DNA from: Ruegeria_B marisflavi
Lineage (GTDB): Bacteria; Pseudomonadota; Alphaproteobacteria; Rhodobacterales; Rhodobacteraceae
Length of the DNA: 64,000 nucleotides
Direction: 5' to 3'
Assembly: GCF_025673445.1 (NCBI RefSeq)
Contig: NZ_JAOVQN010000021.1
Location: 1-64,000, forward strand
Shown here piece by piece: positions 26,123 to 36,392 of this stretch (positions are counted from its first letter, which is position 1; each line of letters begins with the position of its first letter). A model generated the notes under the pieces. The model did no database searches. It was not told the origin of the DNA and saw nothing but the letters and a program-made list of their open reading frames with translations. Both the position numbers and the translations under genes were made by a program.

Positions 26123-26585
26123 GAATGTCTCTCCCTTTGTGGCGACCCGTCTTCGGCCGCTTGCCGACAAGCTAGCGCCAACATCCGGCCCTGCCAACCC
26201 CACAAGCCGCGAGTCGCTCGCTACCGCAGCGCAGCAAGATTTCGCGATCCAGCCAGTTGCCGAAACATTATGTCACACCAGTTTCGACCGGCTGCGCGCG
26301 CAAACTCGCCTGTCGGCAGATCTAAGTAAAGGCAATCTGCGCAAAATTCGTTGACTCTATCCTCCGCGTTTTTATTGCATTTTTTCTGTAGTTTTGGCGC
26401 AAACATTTACAAGATTTCCGTCGTAAAAAAAAATCTTTACAAGCAATCCTTTGAAATCCAGTAATTTATTTATTTATTTTCAGTTTAAGCTATGATCCGC
26501 CCAGGGTTGGAAGCGGATCGACAACACCCATGGGGATGGGTGAAAACGGTCGCAATGAAATCAGTGAGAGGGAGGAGCCTCATCC
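26123..26585. promoter_or_regulatory. AT-rich divergent control region, TRAP-comDE and acsA
   Basis: 463 bp with no supported gene. Part of it (26340-26500) is far richer in A and T than the surroundings. TTTACAAG occurs at 26406-26413 and 26436-26443, 30 bp apart. TATGAT at 26491-26496 is a good -10 for acsA without a strong -35, as in activator-dependent promoters. The acsA ribosome site GGGAGGAG precedes its ATG. Confidence 0.55.
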
Positions 26586-28550
<1,965 letters not shown>

Positions 28551-28560
28551 GAGGATGGAC

Positions 28561-29244
28561 ATGGACGCTGCCACGATGACCACCCCCGCCGTTCTGATCC
28601 TTCTCGGCCCTCCGGGCGCCGGGAAGGGCACCCAGGCCCGCATGCTGGAAGAAAAGTTCGGGCTGGTGCAGCTTTCGACCGGCGATCTGTTGCGCGCCGC
28701 CGTGGCCGCCGGAACCCCCGCCGGCAAACAGGCCAAGGCAGTGATGGAGGCGGGCGACCTGGTCAGCGACGAGATCGTCATCGCCATCCTGCGCGACCGG
28801 CTGGCTGAGCCTGACTGTGCCAAGGGCGTGATCCTCGACGGCTTTCCCCGCACCACCGTGCAGGCACAGGCGCTGGACACGCTGCTGGCCGAGAGCGGCC
28901 AGCGCATCAACGCCGCCGTCAGCCTCGAGGTCGAGGATGCCGAGATGGTGACCCGCATTTCGGGCCGCTACACCTGTGGTAACTGCGGCGAGGGCTATCA
29001 CGACACGTTCAAGCAGCCCGTCCAGGCGGGCAAATGCGACAAGTGCGGCGGCACCGAGATGAAGCGCCGCGCCGATGACAATGCCGAAACCGTGGCCAGC
29101 CGGCTCGAGGCCTATCACGCGCAGACCGCGCCGCTGATCGCCTATTACGAAGGCCATGGCGTGCTACAACGGATCGACGCCATGGGCGGGATCGACGAGA
29201 TCGCCCAGGGCCTCGCCACCATCGTCAAGGGGGCGATGGACTAG
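28561..29244 (+). CDS. adk: Adenylate kinase with zinc-type LID domain
   Basis: 227 residues from ATG 28561, chosen because AAGAGG lies six bases upstream (ATG 28555 is too close). It interconverts AMP and ATP with two ADP. The P-loop LLGPPGAGKGTQARML, the AMP site GDLLRAAVAAGTPAGKQAK and the DGFPRTTVQAQAL motif are intact. The LID carries CGNCGEGYHDTF and CDKCGG, a four-Cys zinc site typical of Gram-positive enzymes and of some proteobacteria. Sitting 10 bp after acsA, it would remove the AMP that acetyl-CoA synthetase makes. It may be a second copy besides a housekeeping adk elsewhere. Confidence 0.95.
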   Translation: MDAATMTTPAVLILLGPPGAGKGTQARMLEEKFGLVQLSTGDLLRAAVAAGTPAGKQAKAVMEAGDLVSDEIVIAILRDRLAEPDCAKGVILDGFPRTTVQAQALDTLLAESGQRINAAVSLEVEDAEMVTRISGRYTCGNCGEGYHDTFKQPVQAGKCDKCGGTEMKRRADDNAETVASRLEAYHAQTAPLIAYYEGHGVLQRIDAMGGIDEIAQGLATIVKGAMD

Positions 29245-29416
29245 GCGGGAAAGACCGGGGCGCGCGGCCCGCGCCGCCCCTGCCCCCGAAATGGAATGCC
29301 GACGGACCGCCCTGGCGGAACGGAGGAGTCATGCCCGCCGCCCACCGGCGGGGTTCAGGAGTGAGACCGCCCGGACCGCAGCCGGGCGCCTCAGGAGGAA
29401 ACAAGGAGGACCCGCG

Positions 29417-29701
29417 ATGGCGGACCATACCACAACCTCCGCACAGGTCAGCGATGCCCAAAAAGGGTACTGGCAGGCCAATGTGCGGATCATTCTCATC
29501 AGCCTCGTCATCTGGGCGCTGGTGTCTTTCGGGTTCGGCATCGTGCTGCGCCCCATGCTCAGCGGTATCGCTGTGGGCGGCACCGATCTGGGCTTCTGGT
29601 TCGCCCAGCAAGGTTCGATCCTGGTGTTCCTGGCACTGATCTTTTTCTACGCCTGGCGCATGAACAAGCTCGACGCCGAATTTGGCGTGGAAGAGGAGTA
29701 A
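29417..29701 (+). CDS. DUF4212 small subunit of a sodium:solute symporter
   Basis: 94 residues from ATG 29417 with AAGGAGGA upstream. It has two membrane helices (about residues 25-45 and 60-80), and the family feature WQANVRIILISLVIWALVSF starts near residue 20. DUF4212 proteins are encoded just ahead of a specific group of sodium:solute symporters and are presumed to be their small subunit. The symporter gene begins 6 bp later. Between adk and this gene are 172 bp of GC-rich sequence with weak hairpins only. Confidence 0.9.
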   Translation: MADHTTTSAQVSDAQKGYWQANVRIILISLVIWALVSFGFGIVLRPMLSGIAVGGTDLGFWFAQQGSILVFLALIFFYAWRMNKLDAEFGVEEE

Positions 29702-29707
29702 TCACCC

Positions 29708-31492
29708 ATGGATCAGTTTACCATCAACCTGCTGTTCGTGGGCGCCTCGTTCGCGCTTTACATCGGCATCGCGATCTGGGCCCGCGCGGGTTCCACATCG
29801 GAATTCTACGCCGCCGGTCGCGGCGTGCACCCGGTCATGAACGGCATGGCCACGGCGGCCGACTGGATGTCGGCGGCCTCGTTCATCTCGATGGCGGGCC
29901 TCATCGCCTTTGTCGGCTATGACAACTCGACCTTCCTGATGGGCTGGACCGGCGGTTATGTGCTGCTGGCGCTGCTGCTTGCTCCCTACCTGCGCAAGTT
30001 CGGCAAGTTCACCGTGTCCGAGTTCATCGGCGACCGCTTCTACAGCCCGACCGCGCGCCTGGTGGCCGTGATCTGTCTGATCGTCGCCTCGGTGACGTAT
30101 GTGATTGGCCAGATGACCGGTGTGGGCGTGGCCTTCGGCCGCTTCCTCGAAGTGTCGAACACCACCGGCCTCTTGATCGGCGCCGTGGTCGTGTTCGCCT
30201 ATGCGGTGTTCGGCGGCATGAAGGGCGTGACCTATACCCAGGTTGCCCAGTATGTCGTGCTGATCATGGCCTATACCATCCCGGCCGTGTTCATCTCGCT
30301 GCAACTGACCGGCAACCCGATCCCGGGCCTGGGCCTGTTCGGCGACCATGCCGCTTCGGGCGAGCCTCTGCTGGCCAAGCTGGACGCGATCCTGCGCGAG
30401 CTAGGCTTTGCCGAATACACCACCCATAACGGCGACACCTTCAACATGGTGCTCTTCACCCTGTCGCTGATGATCGGCACCGCCGGTCTGCCCCACGTCA
30501 TCATGCGCTTCTTCACCGTTCCCAAGGTGTCGGACGCACGCTGGTCGGCGGGCTGGGCGCTGGTGTTCATCGCGCTTCTGTACCTGACCGCCCCCGCCGT
30601 GGGCGCCATGGCACGGCTCAACATCACCGACATGATGTGGCCCAATGGCACCGACGCCGAAGCTGTCTCGCTGGAGCAGATCGAAACCGATCCGCGCTAT
30701 GACTGGATGGCAACCTGGCAAAAGACCGGGATGTTGGGTTGGGAAGACAAGAACGGCGACGGCAAGATCCAGTACTACAACGACAAATCCGAGGCCATGC
30801 AGGCCAAGGCTGCCGAAAAGGGCTGGGCCGGTAACGAACTGACCAACTTCAACCGCGACATCCTGGTCCTCGCCAACCCGGAAATCGCCAACCTGCCGGG
30901 CTGGGTGATTGGTCTGGTCGCCGCCGGTGGTCTGGCCGCCGCGCTGTCCACCGCCGCCGGTCTGTTGCTGGCAATCTCCTCGGCCGTCAGCCACGACCTG
31001 ATCAAAGGCTCGATCAATCCGGGCATCTCGGAAAAGGGTGAGCTGCTGTCCGCGCGGATCGCGATGGCCGTGGCTATCGGTGTGGCAACCTATCTGGGCC
31101 TGAACCCGCCGGGCTTTGCCGCGCAGACAGTGGCACTCGCTTTTGGCCTGGCAGCGGCCTCGATCTTCCCGGCGTTGATGATGGGGATTTTCTCGAAGAA
31201 GATCAACAACAGCGGTGCCGTGGCAGGCATGGTTGCCGGTCTGGTCGTGACGCTGGTCTACATCTTCCTGCACAAGGGCTGGTTCTTCATCCCCGGCACC
31301 AACTCCTTCACCGATGCCGACCCGCTCCTGGGCACGGTCAAGTCGACCTCGTTCGGCGCAATCGGTGCCCTGGTCAACTTCGGCGTCGCCTATCTGGTCG
31401 CCGGCATGACCAAGGAGACCCCGCAGGAGATCAAAGACCTGGTCGAAAGCGTGCGCATCCCCCGAGGCGCAGGCGCAGCTCAGGATCACTGA
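29708..31492 (+). CDS. Sodium:solute symporter family protein (probable acetate/short-chain acid uptake)
   Basis: 594 residues with about 13-14 membrane helices. The SSS-family start is FYAAGRGVHPVMNGMATAAD, with GQMTGVGVAFGRFLEVSNTT and a C-terminal core INNSGAVAGMVAGLVVTLVY. An unusually long hydrophilic loop at residues 315-395 (including the DKNGDGKIQYYNDKSE stretch, which resembles an EF-hand) interrupts the core. It follows acsA, adk and DUF4212 and probably imports acetate or a related acid with sodium. A double hairpin terminates the transcript. Confidence 0.92.
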   Translation: MDQFTINLLFVGASFALYIGIAIWARAGSTSEFYAAGRGVHPVMNGMATAADWMSAASFISMAGLIAFVGYDNSTFLMGWTGGYVLLALLLAPYLRKFGKFTVSEFIGDRFYSPTARLVAVICLIVASVTYVIGQMTGVGVAFGRFLEVSNTTGLLIGAVVVFAYAVFGGMKGVTYTQVAQYVVLIMAYTIPAVFISLQLTGNPIPGLGLFGDHAASGEPLLAKLDAILRELGFAEYTTHNGDTFNMVLFTLSLMIGTAGLPHVIMRFFTVPKVSDARWSAGWALVFIALLYLTAPAVGAMARLNITDMMWPNGTDAEAVSLEQIETDPRYDWMATWQKTGMLGWEDKNGDGKIQYYNDKSEAMQAKAAEKGWAGNELTNFNRDILVLANPEIANLPGWVIGLVAAGGLAAALSTAAGLLLAISSAVSHDLIKGSINPGISEKGELLSARIAMAVAIGVATYLGLNPPGFAAQTVALAFGLAAASIFPALMMGIFSKKINNSGAVAGMVAGLVVTLVYIFLHKGWFFIPGTNSFTDADPLLGTVKSTSFGAIGALVNFGVAYLVAGMTKETPQEIKDLVESVRIPRGAGAAQDH

Positions 31493-31498
31493 GTTGAC

Positions 31499-31579
31499 GG
31501 GCGGTCCTGCTTCCCTCCCTCTTTTGGGCCGCCCTTACTGACCACGGTCCCGCCAGGCCTTGTCCTGGCGGGACTTTTT
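31499..31579 (+). terminator. Double hairpin with intrinsic terminator
   Basis: A first stem at 31499-31507 and 31526-31534 is followed by a perfect 11-bp stem, 31547-31557 with 31564-31574, and TTTTT. It closes the acsA-to-symporter unit. It also argues that the next gene starts after it, at ATG 31602, not at TTG 31560 inside the stem-loop. Confidence 0.9.
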
Positions 31580-31601
31580 CATTCCGCTTCACTGGTGCCC
31601 C

Positions 31602-33425
31602 ATGCCCCTTTCGCCCGAACAGATCACCCGGTTCCTGAAATCCGTCCACCCCTATGACGCGCTGCCGCTGGCCGAGCTTGAACGCATCGCCCCCCGCATC
31701 GACGCCTGGGAGGTGGAGCGCGATTTCGCCGTCTACGATCTGGGCGAGAAACTGCCGGGCCTCTTCATCGTCTACGAGGGCCAGGTCGAGATCCGCGATG
31801 AAAACGACGCGGTGGTCTCGCACCTCGGCCTGCGCAACTCCTTCGGCGAACGCGGCCTGATGCGGGACGGGCACGCCGTCACCTCGGCCCGGGCCGATGC
31901 CCATTCGGTTCTGCTGGTGCTGCCGCCCGAACTGTTCTCCGAACTCATGGCCGCCCATCCGGTGGTGGCGAAATTCTTCAACCGCGCCCGCGCGCCCCGC
32001 CCGCAAGTGCAGAGCCTCGCCACCAGCCGGGTCGAAACCCTGATGACCCGCGATCCGGCCACCTGTGCACCGAGCACCACGGTGCAGGCCGCCGCGCAGG
32101 ATATGCGCACGCGCGGCATCTCCTCGCTTTGCGTTTGCGAAGGGGACGCGCTGGTCGGCATTCTCACCCAGCGCGATCTCTCGGGCAAGGTGGTGGCCGA
32201 GGCGCGCAGCCCCGACACGCCCGTGGCCCAGGTGATGACCCCTGCCCCCCTGACGCTGGCCCCCTCGGCCATCGGCTCGGACGTGCTGCATGCGATGATG
32301 GAGCGCCATATCGGCCATATCCCGATTGTCGAGGCCGGGCGCTTGGTGGGCATGGTCACCCAGACCGACCTGACCCGGTTCCAGGCGGTCAGTTCCGCCG
32401 AACTGGTCAGCCGCCTCGCCCGCGCCACCAGCGCCGGTGAGATGGCCGAGGTCACCGCCGAGATCCCGCGCCTGCTGGTGCAACTGGTCGCCGGCGGCAA
32501 CCGGCACGAAGTGGTCACCCGCCTGATCACCGATATCGCCGACACCGCAACCCGCCGCCTGCTGGCGCTGGCCGAGGAGAAGCTGGGACCGCCGCCGGTG
32601 CCCTATCTCTGGCTTGCCTGCGGCAGCCAGGGCCGGCAGGAACAGACCGGCGTCTCGGATCAAGACAACTGCCTGCTTCTGGACGATGCGGTGACAGAGG
32701 CGCAGATGCCCTACTTCCAGGACCTGGCGCGGTTCGTCTGCGACGGGCTGAATACTTGCGGCTATGTCTATTGCCCCGGCGACATGATGGCCACCAACCC
32801 GCGCTGGTGCCAGCCGGTGCGGATCTGGCGCGACTATTTCCGCGGCTGGATCGCCAGGCCGAACCCCGAGGCACAGATGCTGGCCAGCGTGATGTTCGAC
32901 CTGCGCCCGATCGGCGGGCATCAGGCGCTGTTCACCGATCTTCAGGCCGAAACCCTGCGCGCTGCGCGCGCCAATTCTATCTTTGTCGCCCATATGATCT
33001 CGAACTCGCTGAAACACACCCCGCCTCTGGGCCTGTTGCGCGGTTTCGCCACCATCCGTTCGGGCGAGCACCGCAACACGCTCGATCTGAAACACAATGG
33101 CGTGGTGCCGGTGGTCGATCTGGGCCGCATCTATGCGCTGCAAGGCGAGTTGACCGAGGTCGGCACCCGTGCCCGGCTCGAAGCCGCCGAGGCGGCGGGC
33201 GTGCTCAGCCCGTCCGGCGCGCGCGATCTCAAGGACGCCTATGACCTGATCGCCGAGACCCGGCTGGAGCATCAGGCCGCGCTGGTCCGGCGCGGCGAGG
33301 CGCCGGACAACTATCTGGCCCCCACATCGCTCTCGGACTTTGAGCGAAGTCATCTGCGCGACGCCTTCGTGGTGGTAAAGACAATGCAATCGGCCGTGGG
33401 CCATGGCAAAGGCATGTTGAGCTGA
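31602..33425 (+). CDS. cNMP-binding / CBS / DUF294 nucleotidyltransferase-like protein
   Basis: 607 residues from ATG 31602. Order of parts: a cyclic-nucleotide-binding domain (about 10-130, PGLFIVYEGQVEIRDENDAV and RNSFGERGLM), two CBS repeats (about 150-270, LMTRDPATCAPSTTVQAAAQ and VMTPAPLTLAPSAIGSDVL), then the DUF294 nucleotidyltransferase core with CGSQGRQEQTGVSDQDNCLL holding the GS and D-x-D metal motif, and a C-terminal helical domain. The same arrangement occurs beside DUF4212/symporter genes in many proteobacteria. The target, perhaps adenylylation of the transporter or another protein, is unknown. Confidence 0.93.
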   Translation: MPLSPEQITRFLKSVHPYDALPLAELERIAPRIDAWEVERDFAVYDLGEKLPGLFIVYEGQVEIRDENDAVVSHLGLRNSFGERGLMRDGHAVTSARADAHSVLLVLPPELFSELMAAHPVVAKFFNRARAPRPQVQSLATSRVETLMTRDPATCAPSTTVQAAAQDMRTRGISSLCVCEGDALVGILTQRDLSGKVVAEARSPDTPVAQVMTPAPLTLAPSAIGSDVLHAMMERHIGHIPIVEAGRLVGMVTQTDLTRFQAVSSAELVSRLARATSAGEMAEVTAEIPRLLVQLVAGGNRHEVVTRLITDIADTATRRLLALAEEKLGPPPVPYLWLACGSQGRQEQTGVSDQDNCLLLDDAVTEAQMPYFQDLARFVCDGLNTCGYVYCPGDMMATNPRWCQPVRIWRDYFRGWIARPNPEAQMLASVMFDLRPIGGHQALFTDLQAETLRAARANSIFVAHMISNSLKHTPPLGLLRGFATIRSGEHRNTLDLKHNGVVPVVDLGRIYALQGELTEVGTRARLEAAEAAGVLSPSGARDLKDAYDLIAETRLEHQAALVRRGEAPDNYLAPTSLSDFERSHLRDAFVVVKTMQSAVGHGKGMLS

Positions 33426-33459
33426 CCGGAGGGGATCGGAAGGCTGGAGGAGAGAGACA

Positions 33460-33978
33460 ATGTTTCTGGAACTGATCGGAACGCTGGTGGCGGGGCTTGC
33501 CCTGGCCGGTGTGGTCATGGCGCTGAACCGGCTCCTGGGCGGACGTCTGCCGCGCTGGCTGGCGCCCGTCGCCGCCGGTTGCGGCATGATCGGCGTCACC
33601 ATCGCCAGCGAATACGGCTGGTACGCCCGCACCCGTGCCCCCCTTCCCGACGCGATGCAGATCATCGAAACGGTGGAAAGCCGGGCGCTCTACCGTCCCT
33701 GGACCTATGTCGTGCCCTTCGTCAACCGGTTCGCCGCCATCGACGCGGGCTCGGTCCGCACGAACCCCGCCCAACCCGGCCAGCGCCTTGTCGATCTCTA
33801 TCTCTTCGGCCGCTGGGCGCCGGTGTCGAAACTACCCGTTCTGGTCGATTGCGACGGGTTCCGCCGCGCCAATCTGGCCGACGGGGCCGAGTTCGGCGCC
33901 GACGGTGCGGTGCTCAATGCCGACTGGCGCCAGCCTCCGGCTGGCGATCCTCTGATCGTGGCCACCTGCGAGGTTTGA
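33460..33978 (+). CDS. Conserved membrane protein of unknown function
   Basis: 172 residues, not recognised. Two hydrophobic helices lie at the N-terminus (about 5-22 and 34-52), followed by a hydrophilic domain with aromatic pairs (ALYRPWTYVVPFVNRFAAID) and a C-terminal strand-rich part with one Cys in LVDCDGFRR. GGAGGAGAG precedes the ATG. It stands 34 bp after the DUF294 gene and 1 bp before the exonuclease gene, so the three form one operon and probably act together at the membrane. Confidence 0.75.
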   Translation: MFLELIGTLVAGLALAGVVMALNRLLGGRLPRWLAPVAAGCGMIGVTIASEYGWYARTRAPLPDAMQIIETVESRALYRPWTYVVPFVNRFAAIDAGSVRTNPAQPGQRLVDLYLFGRWAPVSKLPVLVDCDGFRRANLADGAEFGADGAVLNADWRQPPAGDPLIVATCEV

Positions 33979-33979
33979 C

Positions 33980-35392
33980 ATGCTGACCGGTCTCAGTCTG
34001 CGCCTGCGCGTCTTTCTCTTCTTCTGCCTGCTGGCTGTCGGCGGAATCGCGGTGGTGCTGGCTGCGCTCTGGATCGCCTATGCGCGGGCCACGGCCACCG
34101 ATCTGATGAACGCTTTCGTGCTGGCGGGCATGATCTCCGCCTTCGGCCTCGCCGCACTCTGTGTCGGCGTCTGGCTGCTGTTCGATGAAAACATCGCCAA
34201 ACCGATCGAGCGCCTGTCCGCCCAGATGCGCGCCCGCGCCCATGCTGGGGTCGAGGGCGAGGTCGACCTGCACGCTGCCCGCTATCTGGGCGATCTGGCC
34301 CCCGCCGCCGCGGGCCTCGCCGGGCAACTGAGCAGCTCGACCCTCGACACCGCCGCCGCCATCGCCGCCGAGACCGCGCATCTGTCGGCCGAGAAAGAGC
34401 GCCTGACCGCGCTTCTGACCGAAATCCCGGTTGCCATGCTGCTGGCCAATCCGCGCCACCAGATCGTGCTCTATGACGGTCAGGCCGCCGGAGTGCTGGC
34501 CCAGATCGCCCACCCGCGCCTCAACGCCTCGCTGTTCGACTATTTCCAGCGCGACAGCCTCGAACAGGCTTATGCCCGGCTGACCAGATCTGGGTTGGAA
34601 GTTCCCTGCACCCTTTCCGGCGCCGACGGTGCGCAGACCTATCAGGCCCGCATGAAGCCCTTGGGCGACGCGCCCGGCTACATGCTCATCCTCGACGAGG
34701 CCAACGCCCGCATCGCCCCCGAGGATGCCCGGCCGCTGGTCTACGATTTCGACCTTCTGAGCCAGTTCACCGACGCCGCGCTCGAGGATATGGACCTGAC
34801 CGCGCTCAGCTTCGCCGTCTTCGACACCGAAACCACCGGGCTTTTGCCGCACAAGGACGAGATCGTGCAGATCGGCGCCGTCAGGGTGGTCAAGGGCCGC
34901 ATCGTGCCGGGCGAGCGCATCGACCAACTGGTCAACCCCGGCCGCCCAATTCCACCCGCCTCGACCAAGGTGCATGGCGTGTCCGACGCGATGGTGACTG
35001 ACGCCCCCGACATCGTCACAGCCGCACGGCAATTTCACCACTTCGCCCGCGACGCCGTGATCGTGGCCCATAACGCGCCTTTCGACATGGCCTTCCTGCG
35101 CCGCCACGGGCAACGCTGCGGCCTCGACTGGGATCACCCGATCCTCGACACCGTGCTCCTGTCGGCCGTCCTCTTCGGCGCCAGCGAGACCCACACGCTC
35201 GACGCGCTCTGCGACCGGCTCGGCGTCACCATCCCGGCCGAGCTGCGCCACACCGCCCTAGGCGACGCCCAGGCAACCGCCGAGGTACTCTGCCGCATGC
35301 TGCCGATGCTGCGCGCCCGGGGAATCACCCGTTTCGGCGAGGTCATCGCCGAGACCCGCAAACACGGCCGCCTGCTCGAAGACCTGAACTGA
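33980..35392 (+). CDS. Membrane-anchored PAS domain / DnaQ-family 3'-5' exonuclease
   Basis: 470 residues. Two membrane helices (about 10-33 and 46-66) are followed by a HAMP-like segment (KPIERLSAQMRARAHAG), a coiled coil, a PAS-like sensor domain (about 145-235, LTALLTEIPVAMLLANPRH) and a DnaQ exonuclease domain (275-450). The DEDDh residues are visible: FAVFDTETTGLLP, IVAHNAPFDMAFLRRHG and ALGDAQATAE. The layout resembles a histidine kinase sensor with a nuclease replacing the kinase. The stand-alone exonuclease homologue next to DUF294 genes in other proteobacteria supports a working link with the preceding genes. Confidence 0.9.
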   Translation: MLTGLSLRLRVFLFFCLLAVGGIAVVLAALWIAYARATATDLMNAFVLAGMISAFGLAALCVGVWLLFDENIAKPIERLSAQMRARAHAGVEGEVDLHAARYLGDLAPAAAGLAGQLSSSTLDTAAAIAAETAHLSAEKERLTALLTEIPVAMLLANPRHQIVLYDGQAAGVLAQIAHPRLNASLFDYFQRDSLEQAYARLTRSGLEVPCTLSGADGAQTYQARMKPLGDAPGYMLILDEANARIAPEDARPLVYDFDLLSQFTDAALEDMDLTALSFAVFDTETTGLLPHKDEIVQIGAVRVVKGRIVPGERIDQLVNPGRPIPPASTKVHGVSDAMVTDAPDIVTAARQFHHFARDAVIVAHNAPFDMAFLRRHGQRCGLDWDHPILDTVLLSAVLFGASETHTLDALCDRLGVTIPAELRHTALGDAQATAEVLCRMLPMLRARGITRFGEVIAETRKHGRLLEDLN

Positions 35393-35420
35393 GCTCCGGG
35401 CCGCATCCGTGCCCCGCTTG

Positions 35421-35452
35421 GACGCTTTTCCGACATCTAAAAAGCGTCTTTT
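35421..35452 (+). terminator. Intrinsic terminator after the exonuclease operon
   Basis: GACGCTTTT at 35421-35429 pairs with AAAAGCGTC at 35440-35448, followed by TTTT. It lies 29 bp after the stop codon. Confidence 0.8.
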
Positions 35453-35576
35453 CATGGTTTCCTGCGAAAATGGCTACCAAATAGCCCCCGCCCGCCTCAC
35501 CGGATCCGCCGTGCCCGCCATGGACAAAGGTCGCCTGCCATGGCACGTGGGGGCAAACCCCGCCCAAGAGAAAGAG

Positions 35577-36077
35577 ATGACCGAAACCACCTTCACTCCT
35601 GGCCCCGAGACCGCGCGCGCTTTTCGCGACGCGCTTGGCTGCTTCGGCACCGGGGTGACCGTGGTCACCGCCATGACCAAGCATGGGCCCGCCGGGATCA
35701 CCGCCAATTCCTTCGCCTCGGTCTCGCTCGACCCGGCGCTCGTGCTCTGGTGCCTGGCCAACACATCCGCGCGCTACGACACTTTTGCCAATGCGCCCTA
35801 TTTCGCCATCCATGTCATGGCCGAGGATCAGCATGATCTGGCGCAGAGTTTCGCGCGCGACGGGCTGGCTTTTGCCCATGTGGACTGGCAGCCCGGCCTC
35901 AACGGCGTCCCCAACCTCAGAAATGCGCTAGCCCGCTTCGACTGTCGGCTCGATGCGCGCTACCCGGCCGGTGATCACCAGATACTGGTGGGCGAAGTGC
36001 TCAGCGCCACCCACCGGCCCGGCAAAGGGCTGATGTTCAAGCGCGGACAGTTCGGCGGCTTCACCGACCTGCTCTAA
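35577..36077 (+). CDS. Flavin reductase family protein (FMN-binding split barrel)
   Basis: 166 residues from ATG 35577 (AAGAGAAAGAG upstream). This is a short flavin reductase-like fold: FRDALGCFGTGVTVVTAMT, GITANSFASVSLDPALVLWC, FAIHVMAEDQHDLAQSFA and the final HQILVGEVLSA. Such proteins supply reduced flavin to partner monooxygenases or act as small oxidoreductases. No monooxygenase is next to it, so its partner is unknown. Three repeat or hairpin elements follow its stop. Confidence 0.93.
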   Translation: MTETTFTPGPETARAFRDALGCFGTGVTVVTAMTKHGPAGITANSFASVSLDPALVLWCLANTSARYDTFANAPYFAIHVMAEDQHDLAQSFARDGLAFAHVDWQPGLNGVPNLRNALARFDCRLDARYPAGDHQILVGEVLSATHRPGKGLMFKRGQFGGFTDLL

Positions 36078-36090
36078 CCGCTCCCTGGCA

Positions 36091-36156
36091 CGCCGCGCCC
36101 GCCCCGTTCCGCTCGCCAAAGCCACCCAGGAGCGCGAGGCAGCGCCTCGCATCCCG
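36091..36156 (-). repeat. Dispersed 3' element, divergent copy (66 bp)
   Basis: Same length and end sequences as the copy at 36256-36321, 165 bp away. On the minus strand it reads a GCGAGGC-GCT-GCCTCGC hairpin and then the diverged core TCCTGGGTGGCTTTGGCGAG. Confidence 0.7.
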
Positions 36157-36255
36157 TGGCACAAAACGCGGCGGCAAAGACGCGCCTGTCCGCGCCAACG
36201 CGCCCTCGGCCCTCTCGTGTCAGCCTGACTGACGGAACACAGCCTGTCGCCGACG

Positions 36256-36321
36256 CGCCGCGCCCGCCCCTTTCCTCTTGCCAAAAATATCCCGGAGCGC
36301 GAGGCAGCGCCTCGCATCCCG
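36256..36321 (-). repeat. Dispersed 3' element, intact copy (66 bp)
   Basis: On the minus strand it shows the hairpin GCGAGGC-GCT-GCCTCGC followed by core TCCGGGATATTTTTGGCAAG and AGGAAA. It lies 72 bp past the stop codon of the DUF6505-like gene. The 315-bp stretch 36078-36392 holds only these two copies and a terminator. Confidence 0.75.
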
Positions 36322-36344
36322 CGCCGCAAGGCGCGGCACCAATA

Positions 36345-36368
36345 GAGCGCGCCGCAGGCGCTCCTTTT
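36345..36368 (+). terminator. Hairpin with U-run between convergent genes
   Basis: GAGCGC at 36345-36350 pairs with GCGCTC at 36358-36363, followed by CTTTTG. It would end the flavin reductase transcript. Confidence 0.5.
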
Positions 36369-36392
36369 GACAACAGAGAACGCGCGGGCGAC

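Noticed and set aside
36091..36321. CRISPR or insertion-sequence remnant
   Set aside because: There are only two copies here, with no spacers, transposase or target duplication; the unit matches a dispersed intergenic element found elsewhere in the window.
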